In this document: piece after piece, positions 1-9,795 of the stretch
How the letters are laid out: each line of letters begins with the position of its first letter
Position numbering within the stretch: position 1 is the first letter of the stretch
Assembly (NCBI GenBank): GCA_026399025.1
Contig: JAPLRU010000040.1
Span: forward strand, 1-32,870
Length of the DNA stretch: 32,870 nucleotides
From: Methylobacter sp.
Lineage (GTDB): Bacteria > Pseudomonadota > Gammaproteobacteria > Methylococcales > Methylomonadaceae
Reading direction: 5' to 3'
Made by a program: the position numbers and the translations under genes
The notes under the pieces: model-generated
The model's database searches: none
Told to the model about the DNA's origin: nothing
Seen by the model: only the letters and a program-made list of their open reading frames with translations

Positions 1-149
1 GATAAAAAGCTGTGACTGCGACCCCTCCAGGGTCGAAAAATCATTGTTTCCGCTATCCGGGGGTGTCGCTACGCTCAACCCCCGGCTAACAGCTTGAACC
101 CCGCTGGGGTTCCATAAGCTCACACAATGACTTGTGTATAAAGATGAGC

Positions 150-240
150 GCTCCGGCGTGGGAATGCCGGAATACCGCTCCAGCGGTATGGGACGCGGGA
201 GCGTCCCTCACTGCGTTCCCACGCCGGAGCGTGGGAACGA
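150..240. repeat. Intergenic palindromic repeat with nested hairpins
   Basis: A perfect 15-bp inverted repeat (150-164 with 216-230, GCTCCGGCGTGGGAA) encloses two further perfect hairpins: 172-189 (ATACCGCT with AGCGGTAT, 2-nt loop) and 190-207 (GGGACGC with GCGTCCC, 4-nt loop). The whole can fold into a three-armed cruciform. The right arm is followed by a partial second copy of GTGGGAACG. There is no ORF. It resembles the REP/MITE-like elements of methanotroph chromosomes; a related but shorter copy occurs at 31661-31688. The family assignment is inference. Confidence 0.6.
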
Positions 241-317
241 TAGTCAAAATGTTTTAACATCGTCACGCAGATTGCCTTGATTCCTTTCAAGCTAAACGCA
301 TAATCACCGCCTTGCTG

Positions 318-360
318 TTCAACTTCGGCTTTTCGGTAAGTTCGAATAGCCGAAGTTGAA
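318..360. other. 13-bp stem hairpin upstream of the RTX gene
   Basis: TTCAACTTCGGCT (318-330) is perfectly complementary to AGCCGAAGTTGAA (348-360), with a 17-nt loop. A TATAAT hexamer follows at 362-367 without a convincing -35 box. The hairpin lies 134 nt before the chosen RTX start, so it could be a terminator for an upstream gene, a leader structure of the RTX mRNA, or another palindromic repeat. The rest of 1-493 shows no gene. Confidence 0.45.
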
Positions 361-493
361 CTATAATCAGCTATTATTTTATGTTTTAGATACAGTCACC
401 TGTCTTAAACACCCAACCCGAGCCGTTCAAATTGAGCAACGCACCCGCATCGGGTATCGCTCAAGCCCTTTATTTAGCATAGAGAAATCCTAC

Positions 494-3400
494 ATGAGTC
501 AAGCAATTACACCAACAGGCCAACGGACTGTCATAGATAGCCCTGCAAGCCCTGATTTATCCGGCGCTTCAAGCAATACCACCGTTCCGACCGAGGGTGA
601 CGATACCCTGCTTGGCACAGAGGGGAACGATACGATATTGGGATTGGCAGGTAACGACCTTATTAACGGGCTGGCCGGCAAGGATAAGCTGGACGGCGGC
701 GCCGGCAACGATACGCTGAACGGCGGTCCGGGCAATGATAGTCTGGACGGCGGCGCGCTGGACGATTACAGTCCGGGCGTTATCGACACGCTGAACGGCA
801 GCACCGGCAATGACACCTTTTTATCCCGAGGCTTTTTTGGCGCGGGCTATTACTCGGGCGGATACGACATTGACCGGCTGGATTTCAGCCAGCCCGATGC
901 CTATACCGCAGAGCGCCGCACTACCGATAGTGCCGGTGTGAAGGTCGATCTCGGCGCCGCTACGGCGTTTACTTATTATCTTCAGGCAAGCGACTTCACT
1001 TGGCTCGACCCCAACGGGCAAATCACTGTCACGGGCATTGAAAATGTGCGCGGCACTAGCCAAGGCGATATGCTCATCGGCGACGCTAATGCTAATGAGC
1101 TTGATGGCGGCGCCGGCAGCGATATGCTCAGTGGCGGTTCCGGTGACGATACCTTGGATGGCGGTGTGTTGGATATTTACAGCCCCGGCGTTATCGATAC
1201 GATCAATGGCGGCGATGGCAACGATCTCTTTCTATCCAGGGGCTTTTACGGGCAAGGCGACTATTCCGGCGGAGATGGCATCGATTGGCTGGATTTCAGT
1301 CAGCCCGATGCGTTTACGGCTAAGAACCGCACTACCGAAGACTTGGGCGTCAAGGTCGATCTTAGCGTTGGCACAGCTTTTACCCGCTACCAGCAATCGA
1401 GCGATTCCGCATGGCTTGACCCCAACGGACAAATCGCTCTAGCAACAATTGAAAATATTAGAGGCACCGAGCAAGGCGATATGCTCATCGGCGACAGCAA
1501 TGCTAATGAGCTGGATGGCGGTGCGGGCAATGATGTGCTTAAAGGCGGGGAGGGCGCCGATACCCTGATCGGCGGTAGCGGCGACGACAGCTATGAGCTG
1601 GATTCGGCCGATGATGTGGTGATTGAGGCGGCGAATGCCGGTACCGATACCATTCAGTCCGGCATCGGCTATAGCCTTAGCGATAATTTCGAAAATCTCA
1701 CCCTGATCGGGACTGCCGATATTAGCGGCGCCGGTACTGCGTTAGACAATATACTCATCGGCAATAGCGGCTCCAATACGCTGAACGGTGGCGACGGCAA
1801 CGATACGCTGGACGGCGGCGCATTGGACGAATTCAGTCCCGGCGTGACTAATACACTGAACGGCGATGCCGGCGACGATACTTTTTTATCCCGAGGTTTG
1901 TTCGGCGCGGGCAACTATGCCGGCGGCGAGGGTGTCGATCAGATCGATTTCAGTCAGGCCGATGCCTATACCGCCGGACGGCGCAGTGCCGAGGGTGCGG
2001 GCGTCAAGGTCGATCTTGCTGTCGGCAATGTTTTTAGCTATTACCGTGCGGCGGTTAATTTCACTTGGACCGATCCCAACGGACAAATGACTCTGTCAAC
2101 CATTGAAAATGTCCGCGGTACCGCACAAGATGACATTATCAACGGCGACGCCAATGCCAATCTGCTTGACGGCGATTCAGGCAGCGATGTGATCGACGGC
2201 GGTGCGGGGGACGATACCTTGGATGGCGGCGCGCTGGATGATTACTTCCCCGGCATTATCGATACACTAAGCGGCAATAGCGGTAACGATCTGTTTTTAG
2301 CCCGAGGTTTTTTTGGCGCGGGTAATTATGCCGGAGGCGAGGGGGTCGACTGGGTCGATTTCAGCAGGCCCGATGCTTATACCGCAGAGCGGCGCAGTAC
2401 CGACAGTGCCGGTGTCAAAGTGAATCTCGGTACCGGTAGCGCTTCCACTTACTACCTCGAAGCGAGCGGTTTTACCTGGCTTGATCCGAACGGGCAAATC
2501 GCTCTGGCAACGATTGAAAATGTTCGCGGCACCGAGCAAAGCGATATAGTTATCGGCGATAGCAAGGCCAATGAGCTTGACGGCGGCGCCGGCAATGATG
2601 TCCTTGATGGCGGGGCAGGGGCCGACACCTTAATCGGCGGCACCGGCGACGATACCTATGGCATCGATGCCATCAATGACTTGATCGTCGAAGCCGCCGA
2701 TGCCGGTATCGATACCGTTCAGACCGGTATCGGCTACAGCCTCGGCGATAATCTGGAGAACCTCACCTTAACCGGTGCAGCCGCCATCGGCGCTATGGGC
2801 AACGCCTTAGACAATAAACTTATTGGCAATAGCGGCTCTAATACGCTTAACGGCGGCGACGGCAACGACACGCTGGACGGCGGGGCCGTAGATGAGTACA
2901 GCCCCGGCCTCAGCAATACGCTGAACGGCGATGACGGCGACGACACGTTCTTATCAAGCGGCTTTTTCGGTGCGGGCTATTACTCGGGAGGATTCGGCTC
3001 CGATTGGCTTGATTTCAGTCAGCCCGACGCCTATAGCGCAGAGCGCCGCCAAACCGATAACGCGGGCGTCAAAGTGGTTCTCGCTACCGGCAATGCTTCC
3101 ACCTATTATGTTCAGGCGAACGATTTCACTTGGCTCGACGCCAACGGGCAAATCGCGCTGTCATCCATCGAAAATATCCGGGGCACTGAGCAAGGCGATC
3201 TTATTATCGGCAACGGCAGTGCCAATGTGCTTGACGGCGGCGCCGGCAACGACGTTATTAGCGGCGGCTCGGGCGATGACACCTTAGATGGCGGTGCGGT
3301 GGATGAATACATGAGCGGCGTTACCAACACCTTAAATGGCGATACCGGTAACGATACCTTTTTGTCCCGAGGTTTCATCGGAGCGGACAGTTATGTCGGC

Positions 3401-6400
3401 GGCGACGGCTTCGACTGGATCGATTTCAGTCAACCCGATGCCTTTACCGCAGCTTACCGCAAGACCGATAGCGCCGGCGTCAAAGTGGACCTTGCCGCCG
3501 GTAATGCCTCTACTTATTATGTGCAAGCAAGCGATTCCGCTTGGCTCGACCCCAATGGGCAAATCGCTGTGGCAACGATTGAAAATGTGCGCGGCACCGA
3601 ATACGGCGACAGGCTCATCGGCGACAGCAATGCCAATCAGCTGGACGGCGGCGACGGCAATGATGTGCTTAATGGCGGAACAGGCGCCGATACGCTGGTC
3701 GGTGGCGCCGGTGACGACAGCTATCAGGTGGACGGTGTTTCAAGCGTCGTTATTGAAGCGAAAAATGCCGGAACCGATAGCGTCCACGCCGGTATCAGCT
3801 ACAACTTGGGGGCCAATATTGAGAGCCTCACGCTGATCGGCGCGACTGCCATCAACGGCACCGGCAATGAGCTTGACAACATCATCATCGGCAACAGTGC
3901 ATCCAACCAGATTAACGGCGGCTTAGGCAACGATACGCTGGATGGCGGTGCGCTGGATGATTACAGTCCCGGAATAAAAGATACGCTGAACGGGAATGAT
4001 GGCAACGATATCCTTCTATCCCGAGGTTTCTTTGGCGCGGATAGTTATGCCGGGGGCGAAGGTATCGACTGGCTTGATTTCAGCCAAGCCGATGCTTATA
4101 CCGCAGAGCGTCGCAATACCGACGGTGCCGGTGTTAAGGTGAATCTCAGCCTTGGCGCGGCTTCCACTTATTATGTTCAGGCGAGCGGTTTCACTTGGCT
4201 CGATCCTAACGGACAAATCAGTCTTACCACCCTTGAAAATGCCCGAGGCACCGAGCAAGGCGATATTCTGATCGGCGACGGCAATGCTAATGAGCTTGAT
4301 GGCGGCGCGGGCAATGACGCCCTCAAGGGCGGTGCCGGAGCCGATACGCTAGTCGGCGGCGCGGGTGACGACAGTTATGAAGTGGATAGCCTCGATGACG
4401 TAGTGAGCGAAGCCGCCGATGCCGGTAACGATACTATTCAAACCGGCATCGGCTACAGCCTCGGCGATAATTTTGAAAACCTCACGTTGACGGGAGCTGA
4501 CGCTGTCAGCGGCAGCGGCAATGCTTTAGACAATAGACTGATCGGCAATAGCGAGGTTAATACCCTGGACGGCGGCGCCGGAAACGATACTTTGGATGGC
4601 GGCGCGCTGGATAATTCCACGCCGGGCGTCATTGACATGCTGAACGGCGGCGACGGTGACGACACTTTTCTGTTTCGCGGTTTTTTCGGCTCAGGCGTCT
4701 TCAGTGGCGGCGACGGGGCCGACCGGCTCGATTTCAGCCAATCCGACAGCTACACAGCTGCGCGCCGTAACGTCGATGGTGCGGGGGTCTCGGTGGATCT
4801 AGCTGTCGGCACCGCTATCAGCTACTATCGGAAAGGGACTGGTTCGCCCTCGATTAACCTTAACGAACCCCTGGTCCTGTCGTCCATTGAAAATGTGACC
4901 GGCACGGCGCAAGGCGACTTTCTGAATGGCGATGCCAATGCCAATGCGCTTGACGGAGGAGCGGGCGGTGACGTACTTAACGGCGGCGCGGGTGACGATA
5001 CCTTGGATGGCGGCGCCGTGGATGAGTACAATCCGGGAATCACCGACACACTGAACGGCGAGGCCGGTAACGACACCTTTTTATCCCGAGGCTTTTTTGG
5101 CGCCGGTCATTACGACGGCGGCGACGGCATTGATGGGATCGATTTCAGTCAAGCCGATGCCTATACCGCAGAACGCCGCAATACCGACAGTGCGGGGGTC
5201 AAGGTGAATCGTGCCGCCGGCACCGCTTCTACCTACTACCTACAGGCGAGTGACTTTACTTGGCCTGACCCCAACGGGCAAATCAGCCTTACCGCTATTG
5301 AAAATGTGCGCGGTACGGTGCAAAGCGACATTATCGGCGGAGACGATAAGGCCAATGAGTTGGACGGCGGCGCAGGCAGCGATGTGCTTAACGGCGGCGC
5401 GGGTGACGATACCTTAGATGGTGGAGCCTTGGATAATGACAGTCCGGGCGTCATCGACACGCTAAGCGGCGATGCGGGTAACGATCTGTTCCTATCCCGA
5501 GGTTTTTACGGACAAGGTAACTACTCGGGCGGTGAGGGATCTGACCGGATCGATTTCAGTCAGCCCGATGCTTATACCGCCGGTCGGCGCAGCGCTGACG
5601 GTGTCGGTGTTAAGGTCGATCTCTCTGCCGGGACGGCTTTCACTTATTATTTGCAGGCGAGCGGTTTTACTTCGCTTGACCTCAATCAGCAAATCGCTTT
5701 GAACTCCATCGAAAACGTCCAAGGCAGCGATCAAAGCGACATGCTCAGCGGCGATAATAACGCTAATGCGCTGGATGGCGGCGCAGGCAGCGACCTGCTT
5801 AACGGCGGCTCGGGTGACGATACCTTAGATGGCGGCGCAGTGGATGATTACAATCCGGGAATCACCGACACGCTGAACGGCGACGCCGGTAACTACACCT
5901 TTTTATCCCGAGGTTTTTTTGGCGCGGGCAATTACGCCGGTGGCGACGGAATCGACCTGCTTGATTTCAGCCGGCCCGATGCCTATACCGCAGAGCGTCG
6001 CAGTACCGATAGCGCGGGTGTCAAAGTGGATCTCGGCGCAGCTACGGCTTCCACTTATTATCTGCCGGCGAGCGGTTTCACATGGCCGGACCCGAACGGG
6101 CAAATCAGTCTGACCGGCCTTGAAAATGTGTTCGGTACCGAGCAAGGCGATATCCTCATCGGCGATAACCACGCCAACCTGCTGGACGGCGGCGCGGGCA
6201 GTGATGTGCTCAATGGCGGTTTGGGTGACGATACCTTAGACGGCGGCGTCTTGGATATTTACAGTCCGGGCGTCATCGATACGCTGAGCGGCGACGCCGG
6301 CAACGACCGCATTCTATCCCGAGGCTTTTACGGACAAGGCAACTACTCGGGCGGCGACGGCATCGATTGGCTTGATTTCAGTCAGCCGGATGCTTACACC

Positions 6401-7594
6401 GCTGTGCATCGTAATGCCGAAGGTTTGGGCGTAAAGGTCGATCTTGTCGCCGCTACCGCATTTACCCGTTACCAACAGGCGATTGATTTCACTTGGCTTG
6501 ATCCCAACGGACAGATTACCCTCGCAACGATTGAGAATATTCGCGGCACCGAACAAGGTGATATTCTCAGTGGCGATGGCAATGCCAATGCGCTTGACGG
6601 CGGCTCAGGCAATGACGTGCTTAACGGCGGGGCGGGCGCCGATACCTTGATCGGTGGCTTCGGAGACGATAGCTACGAAGTCGATTCGGCCGGTGATGTC
6701 GTTATTGAGGCGGCAAATGCCGGTATCGACACGGTACGATCAAGCATCGGCTACAGCCTAAGCGATAACCTTGAGAATCTGACCCTGATCGGCACTGCGG
6801 TAGGCAACGGCACAGGCAATGCGTTTGATAACGTCCTGGTCGGCAACAGCGCCGCCAATATGCTTAGCGGCGGCGACGGTAACGATACCTTGGATGGCGG
6901 CGCTGTAGACGAATACAGTCCCGGACTGGTTAACGAGCTGAATGGCAATAACGGCGACGACACTTTCCTAGCCCGAGGCTTTTTCGGAACAGACAGCTAT
7001 TTTGGCGGCGATGGGGCGGACTGGCTTGATTTTAGTCAGCCTGATGCTTATACCGCGCAGCGTCGCAGTATCGACAGTGCGGGTGTTAAAGTCGATCTTG
7101 TTGCCGGCAAAGCCTCCACCTACTATCTGGAAGCCGGCGGTTTCACTTGGGACGATGCTAATGGCCAAATCGCTCTGACCGCTATTGAAAACATCCGTGG
7201 GACCGCGCAAAACGATATTCTCAGTGGCGATAATAATGCCAACGTGCTTGACGGTGGCGCCGGTAATGACCTTTTAATAGGCGGTTTAGGGGCCGATACT
7301 TTTCAACTGCGGAGCTTAGGCTCTATGGACACTCTTCAAGACTACTCGGTAAGCGACGATACGATTCAACTTGGCAGTGCAGCATTCACCGCGTTAACCC
7401 ATACCGGCGTCTTAGCGGCCTCATCCTTGCGGGTCGGCGCTAAAGCCTTGGATGCCGATGACTTTTTGATTTACAACAGCAGCACGGGGAAATTGTATTA
7501 CGATGCCGATGGCAATGGCGCTCATCCGGCAACGGAAATTGCGCTGTTAGGCGCCAATTTGGCTTTAACCAATGCTGATTTTGTTGTGGTTTAA
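494..7594 (+). CDS. Giant RTX calcium-binding protein, probable type I secretion substrate
   Basis: About 2366 aa, very acidic and rich in Gly and Asp. The N-terminus has classic GGxGxDxLx nonapeptides. Thirteen copies of a module follow, recognisable by 'FLSRGFFG', 'DFSQPDAYTAERR' and 'AGVKVDL', with module starts near 823, 1233, 1887, 2300, 2950, 3364, 4015, 4668, 5080, 5495, 5905, 6315 and 6968. Each is separated by RTX nonapeptides. Spacing is either about 137 aa or about 218 aa; the longer form carries an extra 'ENLTLIG...GNALDN' module and occurs five times. The last ~110 residues resemble the C-terminal domain of RTX exoproteins and end in NADFVVV, like an uncleaved type I secretion signal. 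RTX nonapeptides bind Ca2+ and fold outside the cell. I see no protease, lipase or other catalytic domain, so an adhesin, matrix or surface-layer role is plausible. No type I transporter genes are in the window. An upstream TTG start at 356 is possible, but ATG 494 begins the recognisable protein. Confidence 0.9.
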   Translation: MSQAITPTGQRTVIDSPASPDLSGASSNTTVPTEGDDTLLGTEGNDTILGLAGNDLINGLAGKDKLDGGAGNDTLNGGPGNDSLDGGALDDYSPGVIDTLNGSTGNDTFLSRGFFGAGYYSGGYDIDRLDFSQPDAYTAERRTTDSAGVKVDLGAATAFTYYLQASDFTWLDPNGQITVTGIENVRGTSQGDMLIGDANANELDGGAGSDMLSGGSGDDTLDGGVLDIYSPGVIDTINGGDGNDLFLSRGFYGQGDYSGGDGIDWLDFSQPDAFTAKNRTTEDLGVKVDLSVGTAFTRYQQSSDSAWLDPNGQIALATIENIRGTEQGDMLIGDSNANELDGGAGNDVLKGGEGADTLIGGSGDDSYELDSADDVVIEAANAGTDTIQSGIGYSLSDNFENLTLIGTADISGAGTALDNILIGNSGSNTLNGGDGNDTLDGGALDEFSPGVTNTLNGDAGDDTFLSRGLFGAGNYAGGEGVDQIDFSQADAYTAGRRSAEGAGVKVDLAVGNVFSYYRAAVNFTWTDPNGQMTLSTIENVRGTAQDDIINGDANANLLDGDSGSDVIDGGAGDDTLDGGALDDYFPGIIDTLSGNSGNDLFLARGFFGAGNYAGGEGVDWVDFSRPDAYTAERRSTDSAGVKVNLGTGSASTYYLEASGFTWLDPNGQIALATIENVRGTEQSDIVIGDSKANELDGGAGNDVLDGGAGADTLIGGTGDDTYGIDAINDLIVEAADAGIDTVQTGIGYSLGDNLENLTLTGAAAIGAMGNALDNKLIGNSGSNTLNGGDGNDTLDGGAVDEYSPGLSNTLNGDDGDDTFLSSGFFGAGYYSGGFGSDWLDFSQPDAYSAERRQTDNAGVKVVLATGNASTYYVQANDFTWLDANGQIALSSIENIRGTEQGDLIIGNGSANVLDGGAGNDVISGGSGDDTLDGGAVDEYMSGVTNTLNGDTGNDTFLSRGFIGADSYVGGDGFDWIDFSQPDAFTAAYRKTDSAGVKVDLAAGNASTYYVQASDSAWLDPNGQIAVATIENVRGTEYGDRLIGDSNANQLDGGDGNDVLNGGTGADTLVGGAGDDSYQVDGVSSVVIEAKNAGTDSVHAGISYNLGANIESLTLIGATAINGTGNELDNIIIGNSASNQINGGLGNDTLDGGALDDYSPGIKDTLNGNDGNDILLSRGFFGADSYAGGEGIDWLDFSQADAYTAERRNTDGAGVKVNLSLGAASTYYVQASGFTWLDPNGQISLTTLENARGTEQGDILIGDGNANELDGGAGNDALKGGAGADTLVGGAGDDSYEVDSLDDVVSEAADAGNDTIQTGIGYSLGDNFENLTLTGADAVSGSGNALDNRLIGNSEVNTLDGGAGNDTLDGGALDNSTPGVIDMLNGGDGDDTFLFRGFFGSGVFSGGDGADRLDFSQSDSYTAARRNVDGAGVSVDLAVGTAISYYRKGTGSPSINLNEPLVLSSIENVTGTAQGDFLNGDANANALDGGAGGDVLNGGAGDDTLDGGAVDEYNPGITDTLNGEAGNDTFLSRGFFGAGHYDGGDGIDGIDFSQADAYTAERRNTDSAGVKVNRAAGTASTYYLQASDFTWPDPNGQISLTAIENVRGTVQSDIIGGDDKANELDGGAGSDVLNGGAGDDTLDGGALDNDSPGVIDTLSGDAGNDLFLSRGFYGQGNYSGGEGSDRIDFSQPDAYTAGRRSADGVGVKVDLSAGTAFTYYLQASGFTSLDLNQQIALNSIENVQGSDQSDMLSGDNNANALDGGAGSDLLNGGSGDDTLDGGAVDDYNPGITDTLNGDAGNYTFLSRGFFGAGNYAGGDGIDLLDFSRPDAYTAERRSTDSAGVKVDLGAATASTYYLPASGFTWPDPNGQISLTGLENVFGTEQGDILIGDNHANLLDGGAGSDVLNGGLGDDTLDGGVLDIYSPGVIDTLSGDAGNDRILSRGFYGQGNYSGGDGIDWLDFSQPDAYTAVHRNAEGLGVKVDLVAATAFTRYQQAIDFTWLDPNGQITLATIENIRGTEQGDILSGDGNANALDGGSGNDVLNGGAGADTLIGGFGDDSYEVDSAGDVVIEAANAGIDTVRSSIGYSLSDNLENLTLIGTAVGNGTGNAFDNVLVGNSAANMLSGGDGNDTLDGGAVDEYSPGLVNELNGNNGDDTFLARGFFGTDSYFGGDGADWLDFSQPDAYTAQRRSIDSAGVKVDLVAGKASTYYLEAGGFTWDDANGQIALTAIENIRGTAQNDILSGDNNANVLDGGAGNDLLIGGLGADTFQLRSLGSMDTLQDYSVSDDTIQLGSAAFTALTHTGVLAASSLRVGAKALDADDFLIYNSSTGKLYYDADGNGAHPATEIALLGANLALTNADFVVV

Positions 7595-7618
7595 GGGGTA
7601 ATTTACCGCCGGAGTTAA

Positions 7619-7659
7619 GAAAAGCACGACAAAGAGCAATGCATTTGTTCGTGCTTTTC
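7619..7659 (+). terminator. Terminator of the RTX gene
   Basis: GAAAAGCACGA and CAAA pair with TTTG and TCGTGCTTTTC, giving a 15-bp stem with one bulged base and a 10-nt loop, 25 nt after the RTX stop codon. No long U-tract follows on the plus strand. The rest of 7660-7900 shows no gene or clear signal. Confidence 0.6.
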
Positions 7660-7900
7660 GCGTCTTTCATAGACAGTTTTTTGGAGAGTCATCTAAGTCA
7701 ACAGTGTCTTACTTGGTTAGGCCTTCTACAAATTTATAGGTAGTGGTACGAATAGATGGCAATCGGCCTTGGCTTTATTATCCAAAATGGCTTGTAACTT
7801 ACAGCCTGTTATGAGAGTGGATAGCTTCTTATACAAACAATCGGATATTCCGCTTTGTTTCAGTTATCGAGGGAAGGTCAAGCGTATTCGGAGGAACGTC

Positions 7901-8344
7901 ATGATCGAAAAAACGATCAGAAAACAAGTGCGTTACGAAAGGAACGACATCAATGCCGCTTTTAAGAAAGCCCCGCTTTTTTTCAATGCGATCCAGCCGG
8001 CAAAAATACTTAACATCAGTAAACAAGGGATGGCTATTTGTAGCAGCCAAGCATTAAAAAGAAATAACCGCCTCAAAATTACGCTTTGCTTTAACGAAGG
8101 GGAGCGTTTTTTTCTTCACGGCCTGGTCGTGCATTCATTTAACAAACCAAACAAATCCGATGATGAGTTTGTAGAGTTGTTCCTCGAAGGAGCGGCATCA
8201 CCTATTGCATTACCTTTTAAATACGGTATTCATTTCGAACATCACAATCTCCGATTCAGGGATTATCTGATTGAATCGGGCTGTAGAAACGGTTTTGAAG
8301 TCCGGCAAAGAGGTTTTTATCAAAGGCAAGCCCGCGCTGACTAA
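7901..8344 (+). CDS. Single-domain PilZ protein (c-di-GMP receptor)
   Basis: A 147-aa protein starting MIEKTIRKQVRYERND. Both halves of the PilZ ligand signature are present: RxxxR (RKQVR, residues 7-11) and an N-x-S-x-x-G version of the D/NxSxxG motif (NISKQG). PilZ domains bind cyclic di-GMP and relay it to motility, polysaccharide or secretion machinery; no partner domain is attached here. I chose the ATG at 7901 because GGAGG (7890-7894) lies at ideal distance. The frame is open from 7769, but the upstream part has no PilZ similarity. It sits between the RTX gene and yajD with no operon partner, so its target cannot be inferred from context. Confidence 0.8.
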   Translation: MIEKTIRKQVRYERNDINAAFKKAPLFFNAIQPAKILNISKQGMAICSSQALKRNNRLKITLCFNEGERFFLHGLVVHSFNKPNKSDDEFVELFLEGAASPIALPFKYGIHFEHHNLRFRDYLIESGCRNGFEVRQRGFYQRQARAD

Positions 8345-8359
8345 TATTTGCCGCTTGAT

Positions 8360-8737
8360 CTACTTTTTATTCAGCAGGGACTTTAGATCCGCAAAGGGAT
8401 TGTGAGTGGCGACAGGCGCATTGGATTTGCCTGTTTTTGAGCCGTCAAAGCGGGTTTCTTCGTACCGTGAATGCTCATTATCATGGCAATAAAGACACAA
8501 CAATTCCCAGTTACTGCCGTCGGACGGGTTATCGTCGTGGTTATGATTTTTGTGATGCACGGTCAATTCGGTCAGGTTTTTATGGTCGAATTCACGAGCG
8601 CAACGACCGCATACCCAAGGGTATAATTTAAGGGCTTGGCCGCGATAAGATTGCTCGCGGAGTTCCTGATTGCGCCGTGCATCGGTTACGATTTGATCCA
8701 GCTTGCTTTTATCGGGTTGGACTTTTTTGATGGTCAT
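8360..8737 (-). CDS. yajD: HNH endonuclease-fold protein YajD
   Basis: 125 aa, the usual length of YajD. The zinc-binding CxxC of the HNH fold is in 'WVCGRCAREF'. The catalytic region is 'TVHHKNHNHDDNP', followed by an asparagine and 'LLCLYCHDNEH', which supplies the second CxxC and the final histidine. The family is widespread in gammaproteobacteria and its physiological role is poorly defined. It is transcribed alone, convergent with the PilZ gene (15 nt between stop codons). Confidence 0.88.
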   Translation of the reverse strand: MTIKKVQPDKSKLDQIVTDARRNQELREQSYRGQALKLYPWVCGRCAREFDHKNLTELTVHHKNHNHDDNPSDGSNWELLCLYCHDNEHSRYEETRFDGSKTGKSNAPVATHNPFADLKSLLNKK

Positions 8738-9011
8738 ATAAATATCTTCTGTAATAGTCTGATTGAGTTAACGGCCTTCGATCATAAGCCGATGTAAGCG
8801 AATTCTAGCAGAAAAACGCTAAAGCATAACCGTCAACCTTGAGCGACGATCCACTTTGAAAATTATCAAGTCACAGCGGCTTAAAGAATTTATACTAAAA
8901 AACGGTAAGATCTCAGTAGGCGTCGATAAACACGGATAAGCCATGAACATCTGCGTTATTTTGATAGCCGAACCGTTACAAAAAATAATTAATAACAGCC
9001 CAAGGTGATAA

Positions 9012-9743
9012 GTGGATAAACGAACATTTACAAACCGCTTGGTCGTTCTCGATACCGAAACGACCGGCTTAAACCCGCAGGAAGGACATAGAATTATTGA
9101 GATTGGCTGCGTGGAGCTGGTTAATCGCCGCTTAACCGGTAAACGTTTTCATGAATATATCAACCCCGAGCGGGTTATTGATGCCGGTGCTATAGAGGTC
9201 CACGGCATTACTAATGAATTTTTGGAAGGTAAGCCCACTTTTTCCGGTATTGTTGAGGATTTTATTGCGTTCATTCAAGGCGCTGAGCTGATTATCCATA
9301 ATGCGCCGTTCGATGTCGGCTTTATCAATTCCGAATTCTCGCGGTTGGGCAACCAGACCGGCACGGTTGCCGATTACAGCAAAGTATTCGATACACTGAC
9401 CTACGCCAGAAAAAAGCACCCCGGACAACGCAATAGTCTGGACGCGTTGTGTAAACGTTACAGTATCGATAACAGCCATAGAGATCTGCATGGCGCTTTG
9501 TTAGATGCTGAAATTCTGGCCGATGTGTTTTTGTTGATGACCGGCGGACAGTCTTCGTTGTTGGATGAAGCGCAGGGCAGGGAGGAAGAACGGGTGGTCA
9601 GCCAAGAGGTTAAGTTTTTGTCGACGGATCGTCCCGCATTAACAGTCATACGTTGTACGGAAGATGAATTAAATGCCCATCAACAGCGCCTGGAAGCGAT
9701 TGAAAAAGCCGGTGGCGCTTGTCTCTGGAATCGGCTGTCTTAA
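9012..9743 (+). CDS. dnaQ: DnaQ-family 3'-5' exonuclease (DNA polymerase III epsilon)
   Basis: 243 aa, the size of bacterial epsilon. Exo I is VVLDTETTGLNP (Asp14 and Glu16 by count), Exo II is HNAPFDVGF, and Exo III is the HRDLHGALLDAEILAD stretch with catalytic His and Asp, so the DEDDh active site is complete. Epsilon proofreads within the replicative polymerase core. The start is GTG with AAGGTG a few bases upstream. The C-terminal tail probably contacts the alpha subunit. It stands alone; rnhA, its common neighbour, is not adjacent. The 274-nt region upstream (8738-9011) shows no gene. Confidence 0.93.
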   Translation: MDKRTFTNRLVVLDTETTGLNPQEGHRIIEIGCVELVNRRLTGKRFHEYINPERVIDAGAIEVHGITNEFLEGKPTFSGIVEDFIAFIQGAELIIHNAPFDVGFINSEFSRLGNQTGTVADYSKVFDTLTYARKKHPGQRNSLDALCKRYSIDNSHRDLHGALLDAEILADVFLLMTGGQSSLLDEAQGREEERVVSQEVKFLSTDRPALTVIRCTEDELNAHQQRLEAIEKAGGACLWNRLS

Positions 9744-9752
9744 CTAAAATAA

Positions 9753-9784
9753 TAAAGCCGCGAAGCGAGCGCTTCGTGGCTTTA
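9753..9784. terminator. Bidirectional terminator between dnaQ and deaD
   Basis: An AAAGCC...GGCTTT hairpin with GCGAAGC paired to GCTTCGT (one G-T pair) and a 4-nt GAGC loop. A-rich and T-rich flanks on both sides suit termination of both converging genes. Confidence 0.75.
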
Positions 9785-9795
9785 TGGGGTGTTAA

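Noticed and set aside
494-7594. Many 60-160-aa ORFs on both strands inside the RTX gene
   Set aside because: They recur with the module period and have no ribosome-binding sites; they are shadows of the repeats in other frames.
494-7594. Short direct repeats that might suggest a CRISPR array
   Set aside because: The repeats are coding RTX nonapeptides of variable sequence, in frame with a long ORF, without uniform spacers or cas genes.
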